A stretch of 64,000 nucleotides of DNA from Pseudomonas sp. N3-W (GTDB taxonomy: Bacteria > Pseudomonadota > Gammaproteobacteria > Pseudomonadales > Pseudomonadaceae), in NCBI RefSeq assembly GCF_024970185.1, contig NZ_CP103965.1:1236001-1300000 (forward strand), written 5' to 3'. Position numbers and translations under genes: made by a program. How positions within the stretch are numbered: the stretch's first letter is position 1; the number at the start of each line of letters is the position of its first letter. Below, one piece after another: positions 55,075 to 63,158 of this stretch. Below the pieces are notes generated by a model, which saw nothing but the letters and a program-made list of their open reading frames with translations, made no database searches and was not told where the DNA came from.

Positions 55075-55764
55075 TTAGAGCGTACCAAATACTTTCTTGG
55101 CCAAACTGGTGGCCGCAGCTGCCGGGTTCTGGCGGATGGTTTCTTCCTGTTTGCCGATCATCTCGAACAAGCCATTCAGCGCCTGCTCGGTGACGTAGTT
55201 TTCGATGTTGGCGTTCTTCGCATCCAGCACACCCAGGGTCGCAGCCTGGCCGGCGAACGAGTTGTATTGTTTGGCCAGGCCAACCTGGTCGGTGGCCTGC
55301 TTGACGATAGGCAGGAACTTGACGCGAATCTGCTCACGGCTGGACTTGTCCAGGTACTGGGTGGCTGAGTCCTTGCCGCCGCTGAGTATGCCTTTGGCGT
55401 CGGCCACGCTCATTTTCTTCACGGCATCTACCAGGATCGGCTGCGCCTGAGTCACGGCCGTTTCAGCCGCTTTGTTCATGCTGGTTTCCAGCTGATCGAC
55501 CTGATCACCCATGCCGAACTGTTTCATCTTGGTGGCGACTTTACCCAGCTTGCCCGGCAGTTCAATCTTCACCTGCGGGTTGTTGCTGAAGCCACCCGGC
55601 GCGCCGAGTTGTTTCACGGCGATTTGCGCGCCTTGGGTTAGGGCGTCCTTGAGGCCACCGGTGGCATCGCCTTGCGACAGGTCGCTGAGCGACAGCGCCA
55701 GGGCGCTGGCGGACATCATCAAGCCTGCACACAGGGCGGTGAAGCGGAGGGTAGGGCGGAGCAT
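55075..55764 (-). CDS. DUF4197 family periplasmic protein
   Basis: The start is the ATG at 55764, with AAGGAAG 7 bases upstream; the 15-residue in-frame extension lacks one. The 229-residue protein has a Sec signal peptide (MLRPTLRFTALCAGLMMSAS, cleavage near ALA-LSL). The mature part shows the DUF4197 string GLKDALTQGAQIAVKQLGAP, NNPQVKIELPGKLGKVA and the C-terminal ALNGLFEMIGKQEETIRQNP. Function is unknown; it is a soluble periplasmic protein. It follows the YbaY-like lipoprotein by 25 bases, so the two likely form an operon. Confidence 0.85.
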   Translation of the reverse strand: MLRPTLRFTALCAGLMMSASALALSLSDLSQGDATGGLKDALTQGAQIAVKQLGAPGGFSNNPQVKIELPGKLGKVATKMKQFGMGDQVDQLETSMNKAAETAVTQAQPILVDAVKKMSVADAKGILSGGKDSATQYLDKSSREQIRVKFLPIVKQATDQVGLAKQYNSFAGQAATLGVLDAKNANIENYVTEQALNGLFEMIGKQEETIRQNPAAAATSLAKKVFGTL

Positions 55765-55789
55765 GGCAGCTTCCTTGTTCGAAAATGAA

Positions 55790-56188
55790 TTAGCGGACGG
55801 CATCGACACGGATTTTCAGCGGCTGAGGGTCGTTGCCATCCAGCTGCACGGCATGGTTCTCGGTGCTGATGAACATCAGCTCACCGTTGACCTCAATGCG
55901 TGCACTGACCGAATAACGATGACCGGGTTTGACCTGCGACGGGTCGTAGCTCAGATGAAACGGCAGCGGCACCTGGCCTTTGACCGGGCCTTTCTGTTCG
56001 TCTAGGACCACGGCCGGCGCGTCGGCGAGGGAGACATCTTGCAGGCTGACGCTCAGAACGGCACTCGGTGGCAGGGCGATGCGTTGCAGGTAGAAGACTT
56101 CGCCATCAAGGCTGGTTTTGGCGGCGGGTTGTATGGATTGGCAGGCGCATAGCAAAGCGGCAAGTCCAAGGAGAGAAAGTTTTTTCAT
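55790..56188 (-). CDS. YbaY-family lipoprotein
   Basis: The start at 56188 gives MKKLSLLGLAALLCACQSIQ, a lipoprotein signal with lipobox LCAC. The 132-residue protein has the YbaY fold pattern: VFYLQRIALPPSAVLSVSL, DVSLADAPAVVLDEQ, PFHLSYDPSQVKPGHRYSVS and LMFISTENHAVQLDGNDPQP. YbaY of E. coli is an envelope lipoprotein of unknown role. AGGA lies 9 bases upstream of the start. Two further YbaY-like genes without signal peptides lie upstream on the same strand. Confidence 0.85.
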   Translation of the reverse strand: MKKLSLLGLAALLCACQSIQPAAKTSLDGEVFYLQRIALPPSAVLSVSLQDVSLADAPAVVLDEQKGPVKGQVPLPFHLSYDPSQVKPGHRYSVSARIEVNGELMFISTENHAVQLDGNDPQPLKIRVDAVR

Positions 56189-56346
56189 GAAGCGTATCCT
56201 TGTCATTGGCATCAGAAGAAGATCGACGCCAACGACAATTTAGCGGATTTCAACGGCAAAATCGCCCGCTGACTTTTTTACAAACGACTGCTGTGACAGC
56301 TTGCGCGGGGGGGCAGTCACCATCAGTTTTTTGTGAAGGATGGCCG

Positions 56347-56685
56347 TTAAACCAGGTGGACCAGAATTTCCAGTGGTTGCAAATAGTCGACACCCAGCTC
56401 TACAGAATGACGTTCGGTGGTCGTAAAGATCAGGCGGTCGTCGGTTTTGATGTGTGCACTGATCGCATAACTGTGGCCAGGGATTACATCTACATCGTCG
56501 TACTCAAGGTTAAAGCTCAAACCTGCGACTTCTGCATTAGGTATGATCTGGGAGGCAAGTTTTTTGGCGGGAACATCGGCCCGGGAGACGTCTTCCAGGA
56601 TGACATAAAGCGTCGAGTTCCGAATAAGCCCGATTCTCGGAAGATAGTGAACCTTGCCACCGATAGTTCTGGTGCTGTTAGTCAT
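56347..56685 (-). CDS. YbaY-like protein lacking a signal peptide
   Basis: The 112-residue protein starts at 56685 (MTNSTRTIGGKVHYLPRIGL) after AAGGAAATCAAC. It aligns by eye with the lipoprotein at 55790: VHYLPRIGLIRNSTLYVILEDVSRADVPA, NLEYDDVDVIPGHSYAISAHI, LIFTTTERHSVELGVD. There is no signal peptide or lipobox, so it should stay in the cytoplasm unless secreted otherwise. Local base composition is poorer in GC than the flanks. Its leader shares 17 bases of pattern with that of the next gene upstream, suggesting duplication. Confidence 0.72.
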   Translation of the reverse strand: MTNSTRTIGGKVHYLPRIGLIRNSTLYVILEDVSRADVPAKKLASQIIPNAEVAGLSFNLEYDDVDVIPGHSYAISAHIKTDDRLIFTTTERHSVELGVDYLQPLEILVHLV

Positions 56686-56767
56686 GTTGATTTCCTTATC
56701 TGATATTTTTCGGTAAAGCCCCGTTGTCTGCTCATACTCACGGCCATGAATCATGTGAGGGGAGAGT

Positions 56768-57400
56768 TCAGCCTCCAAACGATATTCGTTTCTTCTCAGG
56801 CATCAATACCAACTCGCGAGGATGTACACCGAGGGTCAAGTATTTGCCCCCATGGATCTCAAACACGGCTGTCAGTCTGTAACGTTGTGCCGGTTTGATA
56901 GTCTGCGGGTTATAACGCAGGTAGAACGGTTGGGTGGCAGCGGTCAGGATGCTACCCTCGCTCACAACAATTTCCGGTCCACCGTCTGCAGGCTTTTCAA
57001 TCAGCTTGACCGTCATCTTCGAGTCTTCAGGATAGGCAATCCTGGGTATGAAGGTTTTATGGACCGAGATATAACCCACGGGGCTGAGGTGAATATCAAC
57101 TTCCTCATTGTCGCCGCCCCATCTGAAAGTGTGCTCGATATCAAGTAATAACTCAGTGCCTTCATGTGTCATGTTGACGTTGATTGCAAACTCGTCGCCT
57201 ACCGCCGTCGAGTCGGAGTCAATGTTGAAGGTAAATCGTTTGGGAGATTCAGTCGGGAGTCGCGGCGTCCCCCACACACTGTGATTGATTGGTGTTGCTC
57301 GGTCCGTGATGTTGCGTATCTTGACTTCAGTGCCCCCGGTGTCGGGCAGGGCATAGTCATCGGGCAAATGAAAAGTTGCAGTAATGACATAGAGGCTCAT
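56768..57400 (-). CDS. Double YbaY-like domain protein lacking a signal peptide
   Basis: The 210-residue protein starts at 57400 (MSLYVITATFHLPDDYALPD) after AAGGAAATCAAA. The second half (about 109-205) follows the YbaY pattern: VHKTFIPRIAYPEDSKMTVKL, PFYLRYNPQTIKPAQRYRLT and EIHGGKYLTLGVHPRELVLM. The first half looks like a diverged copy with a beta-rich PKRFTFNIDSDSTAVGDEFAINV part. No signal peptide is visible. It is the upstream-most gene of a minus-strand YbaY-like cluster leading to a DUF4197 gene. Codon use looks AT-richer than neighbours. Function is unknown. Confidence 0.68.
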   Translation of the reverse strand: MSLYVITATFHLPDDYALPDTGGTEVKIRNITDRATPINHSVWGTPRLPTESPKRFTFNIDSDSTAVGDEFAINVNMTHEGTELLLDIEHTFRWGGDNEEVDIHLSPVGYISVHKTFIPRIAYPEDSKMTVKLIEKPADGGPEIVVSEGSILTAATQPFYLRYNPQTIKPAQRYRLTAVFEIHGGKYLTLGVHPRELVLMPEKKRISFGG

Positions 57401-57557
57401 TTTGATTTCCTTATCAAATGAATCGTCGAAAATGACGTGCTGACAGAATAGCGTCGTGAGGTCGAACCTTATGTAGGCAGTTTCCGGTGATCGGAGGCGA
57501 ATTTAAAACGGGATAGATCAGAAGCGTCCTTGCTCCTGCCATGAAAAAGGAACGTCG

Positions 57558-60062
57558 TTATCTGGATGGATCAGCGGGCTTGACCAACTCGGCCGCATCT
57601 TCACTGCGGTGCAACGCCACCTGACGGATCGACAAGCGAATTTCTGCCGGCAACACTCGCTTGGCTGCGCCTTCGGCCAGTTCGCCGAGCAGTTCGTGGT
57701 AGCTCAGCTTGCCGGCTTCGTCGCGGCGCAGCACGTCGAGGTCAAGCATGGTCTGGATGAAGTGGCGGAACAGGCTCTTGTCGAAGAATTCCGGGGCGTT
57801 GAGGCCATGCAGGATCGACAGGCGCTGGGCCATGACCGTGCACAGGTCTTCCAGTTCTTCGGCGCTGAGGGTGTTCTGGCCGCTGTTGAGTAGCAGCGAC
57901 ACGGTCATGTAGAAGCGTTGCAGAGTCTGGGCAATGCTTTTCGACAGGAGCGTCAGCAGCACGAAATGCCGCGAGCTCGGCGCCGGACGCAGGTACACGT
58001 TGTTCTCGAAACGCAGCAGGCCCTGTTCGACGAAGGCGTCGAGCCATTGATCGATGACCGCGTCCAGTTCGTCCATGGACCAGCGAATGAACAGCTCCGC
58101 TTGCAGGTACGGGTACAGCGCACGCGCGTAGCGCAGGATCTGTTCGCGGCTCATGCGCGATGCGCTCTGGAAGAAGCTTGCGAGCAGTGCTGGCAGGGCG
58201 AAGATGTGCAACACGTTGTTGCGGTAGTAGGTCATCAGGACGGCGTTTTGCTCATCCAGATACAAAATCTTGCCCAGTGCGTCGCTTTGTTCGGACAACA
58301 GGTCCATGTCCTTCACATGCTCGATCAACGCGCGGCCATCACCTTCCGGCAGCGTGGTGTGCGGCGAATACGGGACTTTGCGCAGCAGTGCCAGGTACAA
58401 GTCCAGAACCCGCGCCATGGCGCGGTCATCCAGGGCCAGGCGGGTGGTGGACAGCAACGCCAGCGCCACCAGGTTGACCGGGTTAATCGCCGCGGCTTCG
58501 TTCAGATGCTGCGCGACTTTCTCGCCGAGGCGGTTGGTGGTTTCGTTGAGCCAGGCCGGTTTGTACTGCGGGCCGAGTTCCTGTTGGCGCCAGTCCGGCT
58601 GCTCGCTGTCGAGAAATTCCGCCAGTTTGATCGGCTCGCCGAAGTTGACCGCGACCTGGCCGAAGCGCTGCTTGAGGGCGCCGATGACCTTGAAAATGTC
58701 GAAGATCGACTCTTTCTTCTTGCTCGCGCCACGCAGTTCGCCGAGGTACGTCCGGCCTTCCAGGACGCGCTCATAGCCGATGTACACCGGAATGAAGACG
58801 ATGGGCATGCGTGACGAGCGCAGGAAACTGCGCAAGGTGATGGCGAGCATCCCGGTTTTTGGTTGCAGCATGCGTCCGGTGCGTGAGCGGCCGCCTTCGA
58901 CGAAGTACTCGACCGGGAAGCCTTTGGTGAACAGGGTGTGCAGGTATTCGTTGAACACCGAGGTGTACAGCGGGTTGCCCTTGAACGTGCGGCGCATGAA
59001 GAACGCGCCGCCGCGCCGCAGCAGGCTGCCGATCACCGGCATGTTGAGGTTGATCCCGGCGGCGATGTGCGGCGGGGTCAGGCCGTTGCGAAACAGCAGG
59101 TACGACAGCAACAGGTAGTCGATGTGGCTGCGGTGGCACGGCACGTAGATCACTTCGTGACCCTGGGCGACCTTCTGCACGCCTTCGATGTGGTTGACCT
59201 TGATGCCGTCGTAGATTTTGTTCCAGAACCAGCTCAGCACCACTTCCAGAAAGCGGATGGCGGTGTAGGTGTAGTCCGAGGCGATCTCGTTGCCGTAGCG
59301 CAGGGCCTGGGCCTTGGCTTTTTCCGGGGAGATTTTCTCGCGCTCGGCTTCGTCGAGGATGGCCTGCTTGACCAGTGGCTGATTGAGCAGGCCCTTGACC
59401 AGATTGCGCCTGTGGGAAATGTCCGGGCCGATCACGGCGGCTTTCAGGTTGCGAAAGTGCACCCGCAGGATGCGCTGGGCCATACGTACGGTGCGCTCGT
59501 GGCCCTTGTTGTGGTCGATCAATTCGCGCAGGTGGATCGGCGCGGAGAACTGCACGCGGGTCTTGCGCCCCAGCACGATGATGCTGAGCAAGCGGCGCAG
59601 ACGCCCGGTGACCGCCCAGCTGTCGGCGAACAGCAGTTTCCACGGGCTCGATTCGCTGTCCGGCGATTGGCCCCAGAACACGCTGACCGGGATGATCTGC
59701 GCATCTTCGGCAGCATTCTGGCTCAGCGCGCTGACCAGCCGGGTCAGGGTTGGCGGCGCACCACGTTTGTCCTGGCGGCCGAGGAAGTCGGGCTCCGGCG
59801 TCAGGTAAAAGAACGCGGCGGGCTCCAGCAGATCACCCACCGACACTGGCAGCACCGGACGCGGCAGGCCGGCCTTGGTGCACTCGGTGTCGACCACGGC
59901 CAGGTCGGTCAGCGAAGGGTTTTGCAGGACGTAGAACACCGGACGACTGCGGTCGAGGTTGAGGGTGAACGACGACTGGTTGATCGTCTCCGAGCGAACC
60001 CAGAGGTACAGCAGTCGGCGCAGGGTGCCAAACACAAGACGGCGGAACGGGGAGCGGGTCAT
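57558..60062 (-). CDS. plsB: Glycerol-3-phosphate 1-O-acyltransferase PlsB
   Basis: The start is the ATG at 60062 ([20 protein letters not shown]); the upstream extension is not family-like. The 834 residues match PlsB. Catalytic motifs are the HX4D box in [18 protein letters not shown], block [21 protein letters not shown], block [23 protein letters not shown] and block [20 protein letters not shown]. PlsB makes lysophosphatidate at the inner membrane from acyl-CoA or acyl-ACP, the first step of phospholipid synthesis. The gene diverges from the cold-shock gene. Confidence 0.97.
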   Translation of the reverse strand: MTRSPFRRLVFGTLRRLLYLWVRSETINQSSFTLNLDRSRPVFYVLQNPSLTDLAVVDTECTKAGLPRPVLPVSVGDLLEPAAFFYLTPEPDFLGRQDKRGAPPTLTRLVSALSQNAAEDAQIIPVSVFWGQSPDSESSPWKLLFADSWAVTGRLRRLLSIIVLGRKTRVQFSAPIHLRELIDHNKGHERTVRMAQRILRVHFRNLKAAVIGPDISHRRNLVKGLLNQPLVKQAILDEAEREKISPEKAKAQALRYGNEIASDYTYTAIRFLEVVLSWFWNKIYDGIKVNHIEGVQKVAQGHEVIYVPCHRSHIDYLLLSYLLFRNGLTPPHIAAGINLNMPVIGSLLRRGGAFFMRRTFKGNPLYTSVFNEYLHTLFTKGFPVEYFVEGGRSRTGRMLQPKTGMLAITLRSFLRSSRMPIVFIPVYIGYERVLEGRTYLGELRGASKKKESIFDIFKVIGALKQRFGQVAVNFGEPIKLAEFLDSEQPDWRQQELGPQYKPAWLNETTNRLGEKVAQHLNEAAAINPVNLVALALLSTTRLALDDRAMARVLDLYLALLRKVPYSPHTTLPEGDGRALIEHVKDMDLLSEQSDALGKILYLDEQNAVLMTYYRNNVLHIFALPALLASFFQSASRMSREQILRYARALYPYLQAELFIRWSMDELDAVIDQWLDAFVEQGLLRFENNVYLRPAPSSRHFVLLTLLSKSIAQTLQRFYMTVSLLLNSGQNTLSAEELEDLCTVMAQRLSILHGLNAPEFFDKSLFRHFIQTMLDLDVLRRDEAGKLSYHELLGELAEGAAKRVLPAEIRLSIRQVALHRSEDAAELVKPADPSR

Positions 60063-60164
60063 ACGGCTTCTGCGTGAGTGATTAAAACCAAGCAAATGCT
60101 CGGGCGGTGGATAGTGTGCCGGATTCGCCGAAAATCGGCAAAAAAGCGGGCATCCATTCTGTAG

Positions 60165-60192
60165 TTGAGAGTTTTCGCGGCTGTCATATACT
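60165..60192 (+). promoter_or_regulatory. Sigma-70 promoter of the cold-shock gene
   Basis: TTGAGA at 60165-60170 and TATACT at 60187-60192 are separated by 16 bases. Each matches 5 of 6 consensus positions. The start codon follows 36 bases after the -10 box, giving a short leader. Confidence 0.7.
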
Positions 60193-60228
60193 CGCCCGTC
60201 CAACAATAAAAAGAAGGGGTAATGACTC

Positions 60229-60438
60229 ATGTCTACACGCGAAACCGGCAACGTGAAGTGGTTTAACGATGCCAAGGGCTATGGCTTCATTCAACGCGAG
60301 GACGGGGTGGACGTGTTCGTGCACTACCGCGCCATTCGCGGCGAGGGCCACCGCTCGCTGACCGAAGGCCAGCAGGTTGAATATGCCGTGGTGACCGGTG
60401 AGAAAGGGTTGCAGGCTGAGGATGTGGTAGGTCTGTAA
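60229..60438 (+). CDS. Cold-shock domain protein (CspA family)
   Basis: The 69-residue protein starts at the ATG at 60229, with AAGAAGG upstream. It is a single cold-shock domain: [20 protein letters not shown] with RNP1 KGYGFI, and RNP2 DVFVHYRAI. The C-terminus ends [11 protein letters not shown]. Such proteins bind single-stranded RNA and DNA and act as RNA chaperones. It is divergent to plsB, and a REP-derived hairpin lies 27 bases downstream. The short leader lacks room for the long structured UTR of E. coli cspA. Confidence 0.95.
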   Translation: MSTRETGNVKWFNDAKGYGFIQREDGVDVFVHYRAIRGEGHRSLTEGQQVEYAVVTGEKGLQAEDVVGL

Positions 60439-60464
60439 ACCCGATCCGCGGGTCACACCAGACA

Positions 60465-60492
60465 CTGTGGGAGCGAGCTCCCACAGGTTTTT
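60465..60492 (+). terminator. REP-derived hairpin acting as terminator between convergent genes
   Basis: CTGTGGGAG (60465-60473) pairs with CTCCCACAG (60478-60486) around CGAG, then GTTTTTGTG follows. It is a collapsed REP whose centre has been lost, placed between the convergent cold-shock gene and the hypothetical gene ending at 60504. Confidence 0.72.
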
Positions 60493-60503
60493 GTGTATGG
60501 TTT

Positions 60504-60881
60504 TTACGCGGTTTTCCAGGTGATCTCTTCTTCACCATCAGCGCTGATGCGCATCCAGCGATCCGCCGTCTCTTCTCCTTCTTCCTCGACCCAGGTACCC
60601 GGCGCGCAACGCACTTCGACGTTCAGCGCGGCAAAGGCTGCGCGGGCACAGGCGATGTCGTCGTCCCACGGCGTCTGGTCGCTTTCCAGGTACAGGCTGT
60701 TCCATTTTCCTACAGCCTTCGGCAGCCAGGTGACGGGCACGTTGCCGGCCTTGCACGTGTAGGTCTGGCCTTTCTGTACCCAGTCGGTGCATGGGCCCAG
60801 CGCTGCGCCGAGCCAGGCCGCGATGGCCTTGTAGTCGACGTCGGCGTCTTTCAGGTAAATCTCGATATCGGGTTGGCGCAT
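60504..60881 (-). CDS. Conserved hypothetical protein, 125 residues
   Basis: The start at 60881 (MRQPDIEIYLKDADVDYKAI) has GAGGAC upstream. The protein has an N-terminal motif with a conserved-looking DIEIYLKDADVDYKAIAAWL, Cys residues in GPCTDWVQKG and TYTCKAGN, a Trp-rich part (VTWLPKAVGKWNSLYLESDQ), and the acidic C-terminal ADGEEEITWKTA. It has no signal peptide. I do not recognise the function. The same neighbour order (cold-shock gene, this gene, rlmA, dapE, ndvB-like) is recalled from P. aeruginosa. Confidence 0.7.
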   Translation of the reverse strand: MRQPDIEIYLKDADVDYKAIAAWLGAALGPCTDWVQKGQTYTCKAGNVPVTWLPKAVGKWNSLYLESDQTPWDDDIACARAAFAALNVEVRCAPGTWVEEEGEETADRWMRISADGEEEITWKTA

Positions 60882-60962
60882 GGATGTCCTCACTGTTGTC
60901 TTGAAAAATCCATTCGCGGATTTAGCCGGCCTCAAGCCACTGCTCAAGGCCAAAATTGATCG

Positions 60963-61772
60963 TTATTGAAGTACGAAATAATCGTAGCGCATCGACACGG
61001 TGACCTCGAATGGTTCGACCTGTTCGATGACCGCCGCCCGGCGTTCGGCACTGGCGCGCCAGCCGTGGGGCGTCATGGCCAGCAGGTTGGCACGATCCTG
61101 ACCGCTGGCAAGCGTCAGTTTGAATTCCAATGTTTCGCTATGTTCCAGCGCCATGCCATCCGGCACCAACGCCAGATGCTTGTCATCCGTGTATTGGCGC
61201 ACTTCGTCGTACAGGCTTTCACGCAATTCCATCAGATGGCCGCTGGTCGGCCCGACTTTCATCAAGCCGCCGCCGGGGCTGAGCAGGCGTTTGGCTTCTT
61301 CCCAGTCCAGCGGGCTGAAGACACTGGCGAGAAACTGGCAGCTACCGGACGCCAAAGGCACCCGTGCCATGCTGGCGATCAACCAGGTCAGCGCCGGATT
61401 GCGTTTGCACGCGCGTTTGACGGCTTCCCGGGAAATATCCAGCGCGTAGCCATCGGCATTCGGCAGGGCCTCGGCGATCTGCGCGGTGTAGTAGCCCTCG
61501 CCGCAGCCGATGTCCAGCCAACGCTGCGGCGCGTAGCCGGCGGCCAGTTCTGCCAGACGCTTGGCCACGGGGGCGTAATGCCCGGCGTTCAGGAAATCGC
61601 GCCGGGCTTCGACCATCGCCAGGTTATCCCCAGGGTCGCGGCTGTTCTTGTGCTGCACCGGCAGCAGGTTCAGATAACCCTGGCGCGCGCGGTCGAAACG
61701 GTGCCCGGCGGGGCAGGCCACGCCGTTGTCCACCGCGTTCAGCGGTTCGCTGCAGATCGGGCAGGCCAGCAT
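60963..61772 (-). CDS. rlmA: 23S rRNA (guanine745-N1)-methyltransferase-like RlmA
   Basis: The 269-residue protein starts at 61772 and shares one base with the dapE stop (TGATG). Cys4, Cys7, Cys20 and His24 in [11 protein letters not shown] and VACPAGHRFDRA form the N-terminal zinc site of RlmA. The SAM motif is WLDIGCGEGYYTAQIAEAL, followed by GYALDISREAVKRACKRNP. It methylates a guanine of the peptidyl-transferase-region 23S rRNA hairpin. It is translationally coupled to dapE. Confidence 0.92.
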   Translation of the reverse strand: MLACPICSEPLNAVDNGVACPAGHRFDRARQGYLNLLPVQHKNSRDPGDNLAMVEARRDFLNAGHYAPVAKRLAELAAGYAPQRWLDIGCGEGYYTAQIAEALPNADGYALDISREAVKRACKRNPALTWLIASMARVPLASGSCQFLASVFSPLDWEEAKRLLSPGGGLMKVGPTSGHLMELRESLYDEVRQYTDDKHLALVPDGMALEHSETLEFKLTLASGQDRANLLAMTPHGWRASAERRAAVIEQVEPFEVTVSMRYDYFVLQ

Positions 61773-62923
61773 CAGGCGAGCAACTTGATCAGGGTCTGGT
61801 AGTAGATTTCGGTCAGCACATCGAGGTCGGCAGCCAGTACCCGCTCGTTGACCTGGTGAATCGTTGCGTTGACCGGGCCCAGTTCAACCACCTGGGTGCC
61901 CATGGTTGCGATGAAGCGCCCGTCGGACGTACCACCGCTGGTGGATGCCTTGGTCTCGCGACCGGTGATGTCCTTGATGCTCGACGCGACGGCGTCCAGC
62001 AGGGCACCTGGTTCGGTGAGGAACGGCAAGCCGGACAGCGCCCAGTCGACGTGCCAGTCCAGGCCGTGCTTGTCGAGGATGTCGGCGACGCGCTTTTGCA
62101 GGCCCTCGACGGTGGATTCGGTGGAGAAACGGAAATTGAACACCGCCACCAGATCACCGGGGATCACGTTGGTCGCGCCGGTGCCGGAGTTGACGTTGGA
62201 AATCTGGAAACTGGTCGGCGGGAAGAAGTCGTTACCGTGGTCCCAATGCTCGGCGGCCAATTCGGCCAGGGCCGGGGCGGCGAGGTGGATCGGGTTCTTC
62301 GCCAGGTGTGGGTAGGCCACGTGGCCCTGAATCCCGCGAACGGTCAGCTTGGCGCCGAGGGAGCCGCGACGGCCGTTCTTGACCACGTCACCCACCAGCG
62401 TGGTGCTCGATGGTTCGCCGACGATGCACCAGTCCAGGCGCTCGTTGCGTGCGGCCAGGCGTTCGACCACAGCCTTGGTGCCGTGATGCGCCGGGCCTTC
62501 TTCGTCGCTGGTGATCAGGAAAGCGACCTTGCCTTTGTGATCCGGGTAGTCGGCGACGAAACGCTCGGCGGCCACGGTCATCGACGCCAGGCTGCCTTTC
62601 ATGTCTGCCGCACCACGGCCGCAGAGCATGCCGTGTTCGTCGATCAGCGCGTTGAACGGGTCGATCTGCCAGGCGGTAACCGGACCGGTCGGCACCACGT
62701 CGGTGTGACCGGCGAAGCACAGCACCGGGCCGTCGTGTTTACCGTGGGTAGCCCAGAAGTTATCCACATCTTCGATGCGCATCGGTTCCAGCTTGAAACC
62801 GGCATCGCCCAGGCGCTGCATCATCTGCTTCTGGCAATCGGCGTCGACCGGCGTCACGGACGGACGGCGGATCAGATCGATGGCGAGTTGGAGGGTCGGC
62901 GAAAGGTCGGCGTGGGCCGTCAT
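61772..62923 (-). CDS. dapE: Succinyl-diaminopimelate desuccinylase
   Basis: The start at 62923 ([20 protein letters not shown]) has GGAG upstream; a 10-residue extension is rejected. The 383-residue M20-type zinc enzyme has His73 and Asp75 in [12 protein letters not shown], Asp107 in [12 protein letters not shown], the Glu pair 141-142 in ITSDEEGPA, the dimerisation region and the C-terminal His in ATIHQVNER. It cleaves N-succinyl-LL-diaminopimelate in lysine and cell-wall precursor synthesis. A REPIN lies 38 bases upstream. Confidence 0.96.
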   Translation of the reverse strand: MTAHADLSPTLQLAIDLIRRPSVTPVDADCQKQMMQRLGDAGFKLEPMRIEDVDNFWATHGKHDGPVLCFAGHTDVVPTGPVTAWQIDPFNALIDEHGMLCGRGAADMKGSLASMTVAAERFVADYPDHKGKVAFLITSDEEGPAHHGTKAVVERLAARNERLDWCIVGEPSSTTLVGDVVKNGRRGSLGAKLTVRGIQGHVAYPHLAKNPIHLAAPALAELAAEHWDHGNDFFPPTSFQISNVNSGTGATNVIPGDLVAVFNFRFSTESTVEGLQKRVADILDKHGLDWHVDWALSGLPFLTEPGALLDAVASSIKDITGRETKASTSGGTSDGRFIATMGTQVVELGPVNATIHQVNERVLAADLDVLTEIYYQTLIKLLA

Positions 62924-62960
62924 GGAAAACTCCGGAAGCTTGAAATTGGGCATGGACTAT

Positions 62961-63048
62961 GTGGGAGCGAGCTTGCTCGCGATGGCGGTGTGTCAGTCAA
63001 CATAAACGTTGATTGTTACACCGCCATCGCGAGCAAGCTCGCTCCCAC
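62961..63048. repeat. REPIN with extended inverted arms
   Basis: REP cores at 62961-62982 and 63027-63048 are inverted. The arms extend inwards through TGGCGGTGT and ACACCGCCA, so the palindrome reaches about 30 bp per arm. It lies upstream of dapE. Confidence 0.88.
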
Positions 63049-63116
63049 AGGGATTGCGGTTTTATCGGCAAACCGTATTCCGTCAAGCCCTGCAAAATGG
63101 CGGTTATCTTAAAGCA

Positions 63117-63143
63117 AAACGGCGGCCATTGGCCGCCGTTTAG
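63117..63143 (-). terminator. Terminator after the ndvB-like gene
   Basis: AAACGGCGGCC (63117-63127) pairs with GGCCGCCGTTT (63131-63141) around ATT. It reads as stem and T run on the minus strand, 16 bases after the stop at 63159. Confidence 0.85.
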
Positions 63144-63158
63144 TGCATCTGTACTGAT

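Noticed and set aside
61856..63112. 418-codon plus-strand open frame opposite dapE
   Set aside because: Antisense shadow of dapE running into a REPIN.
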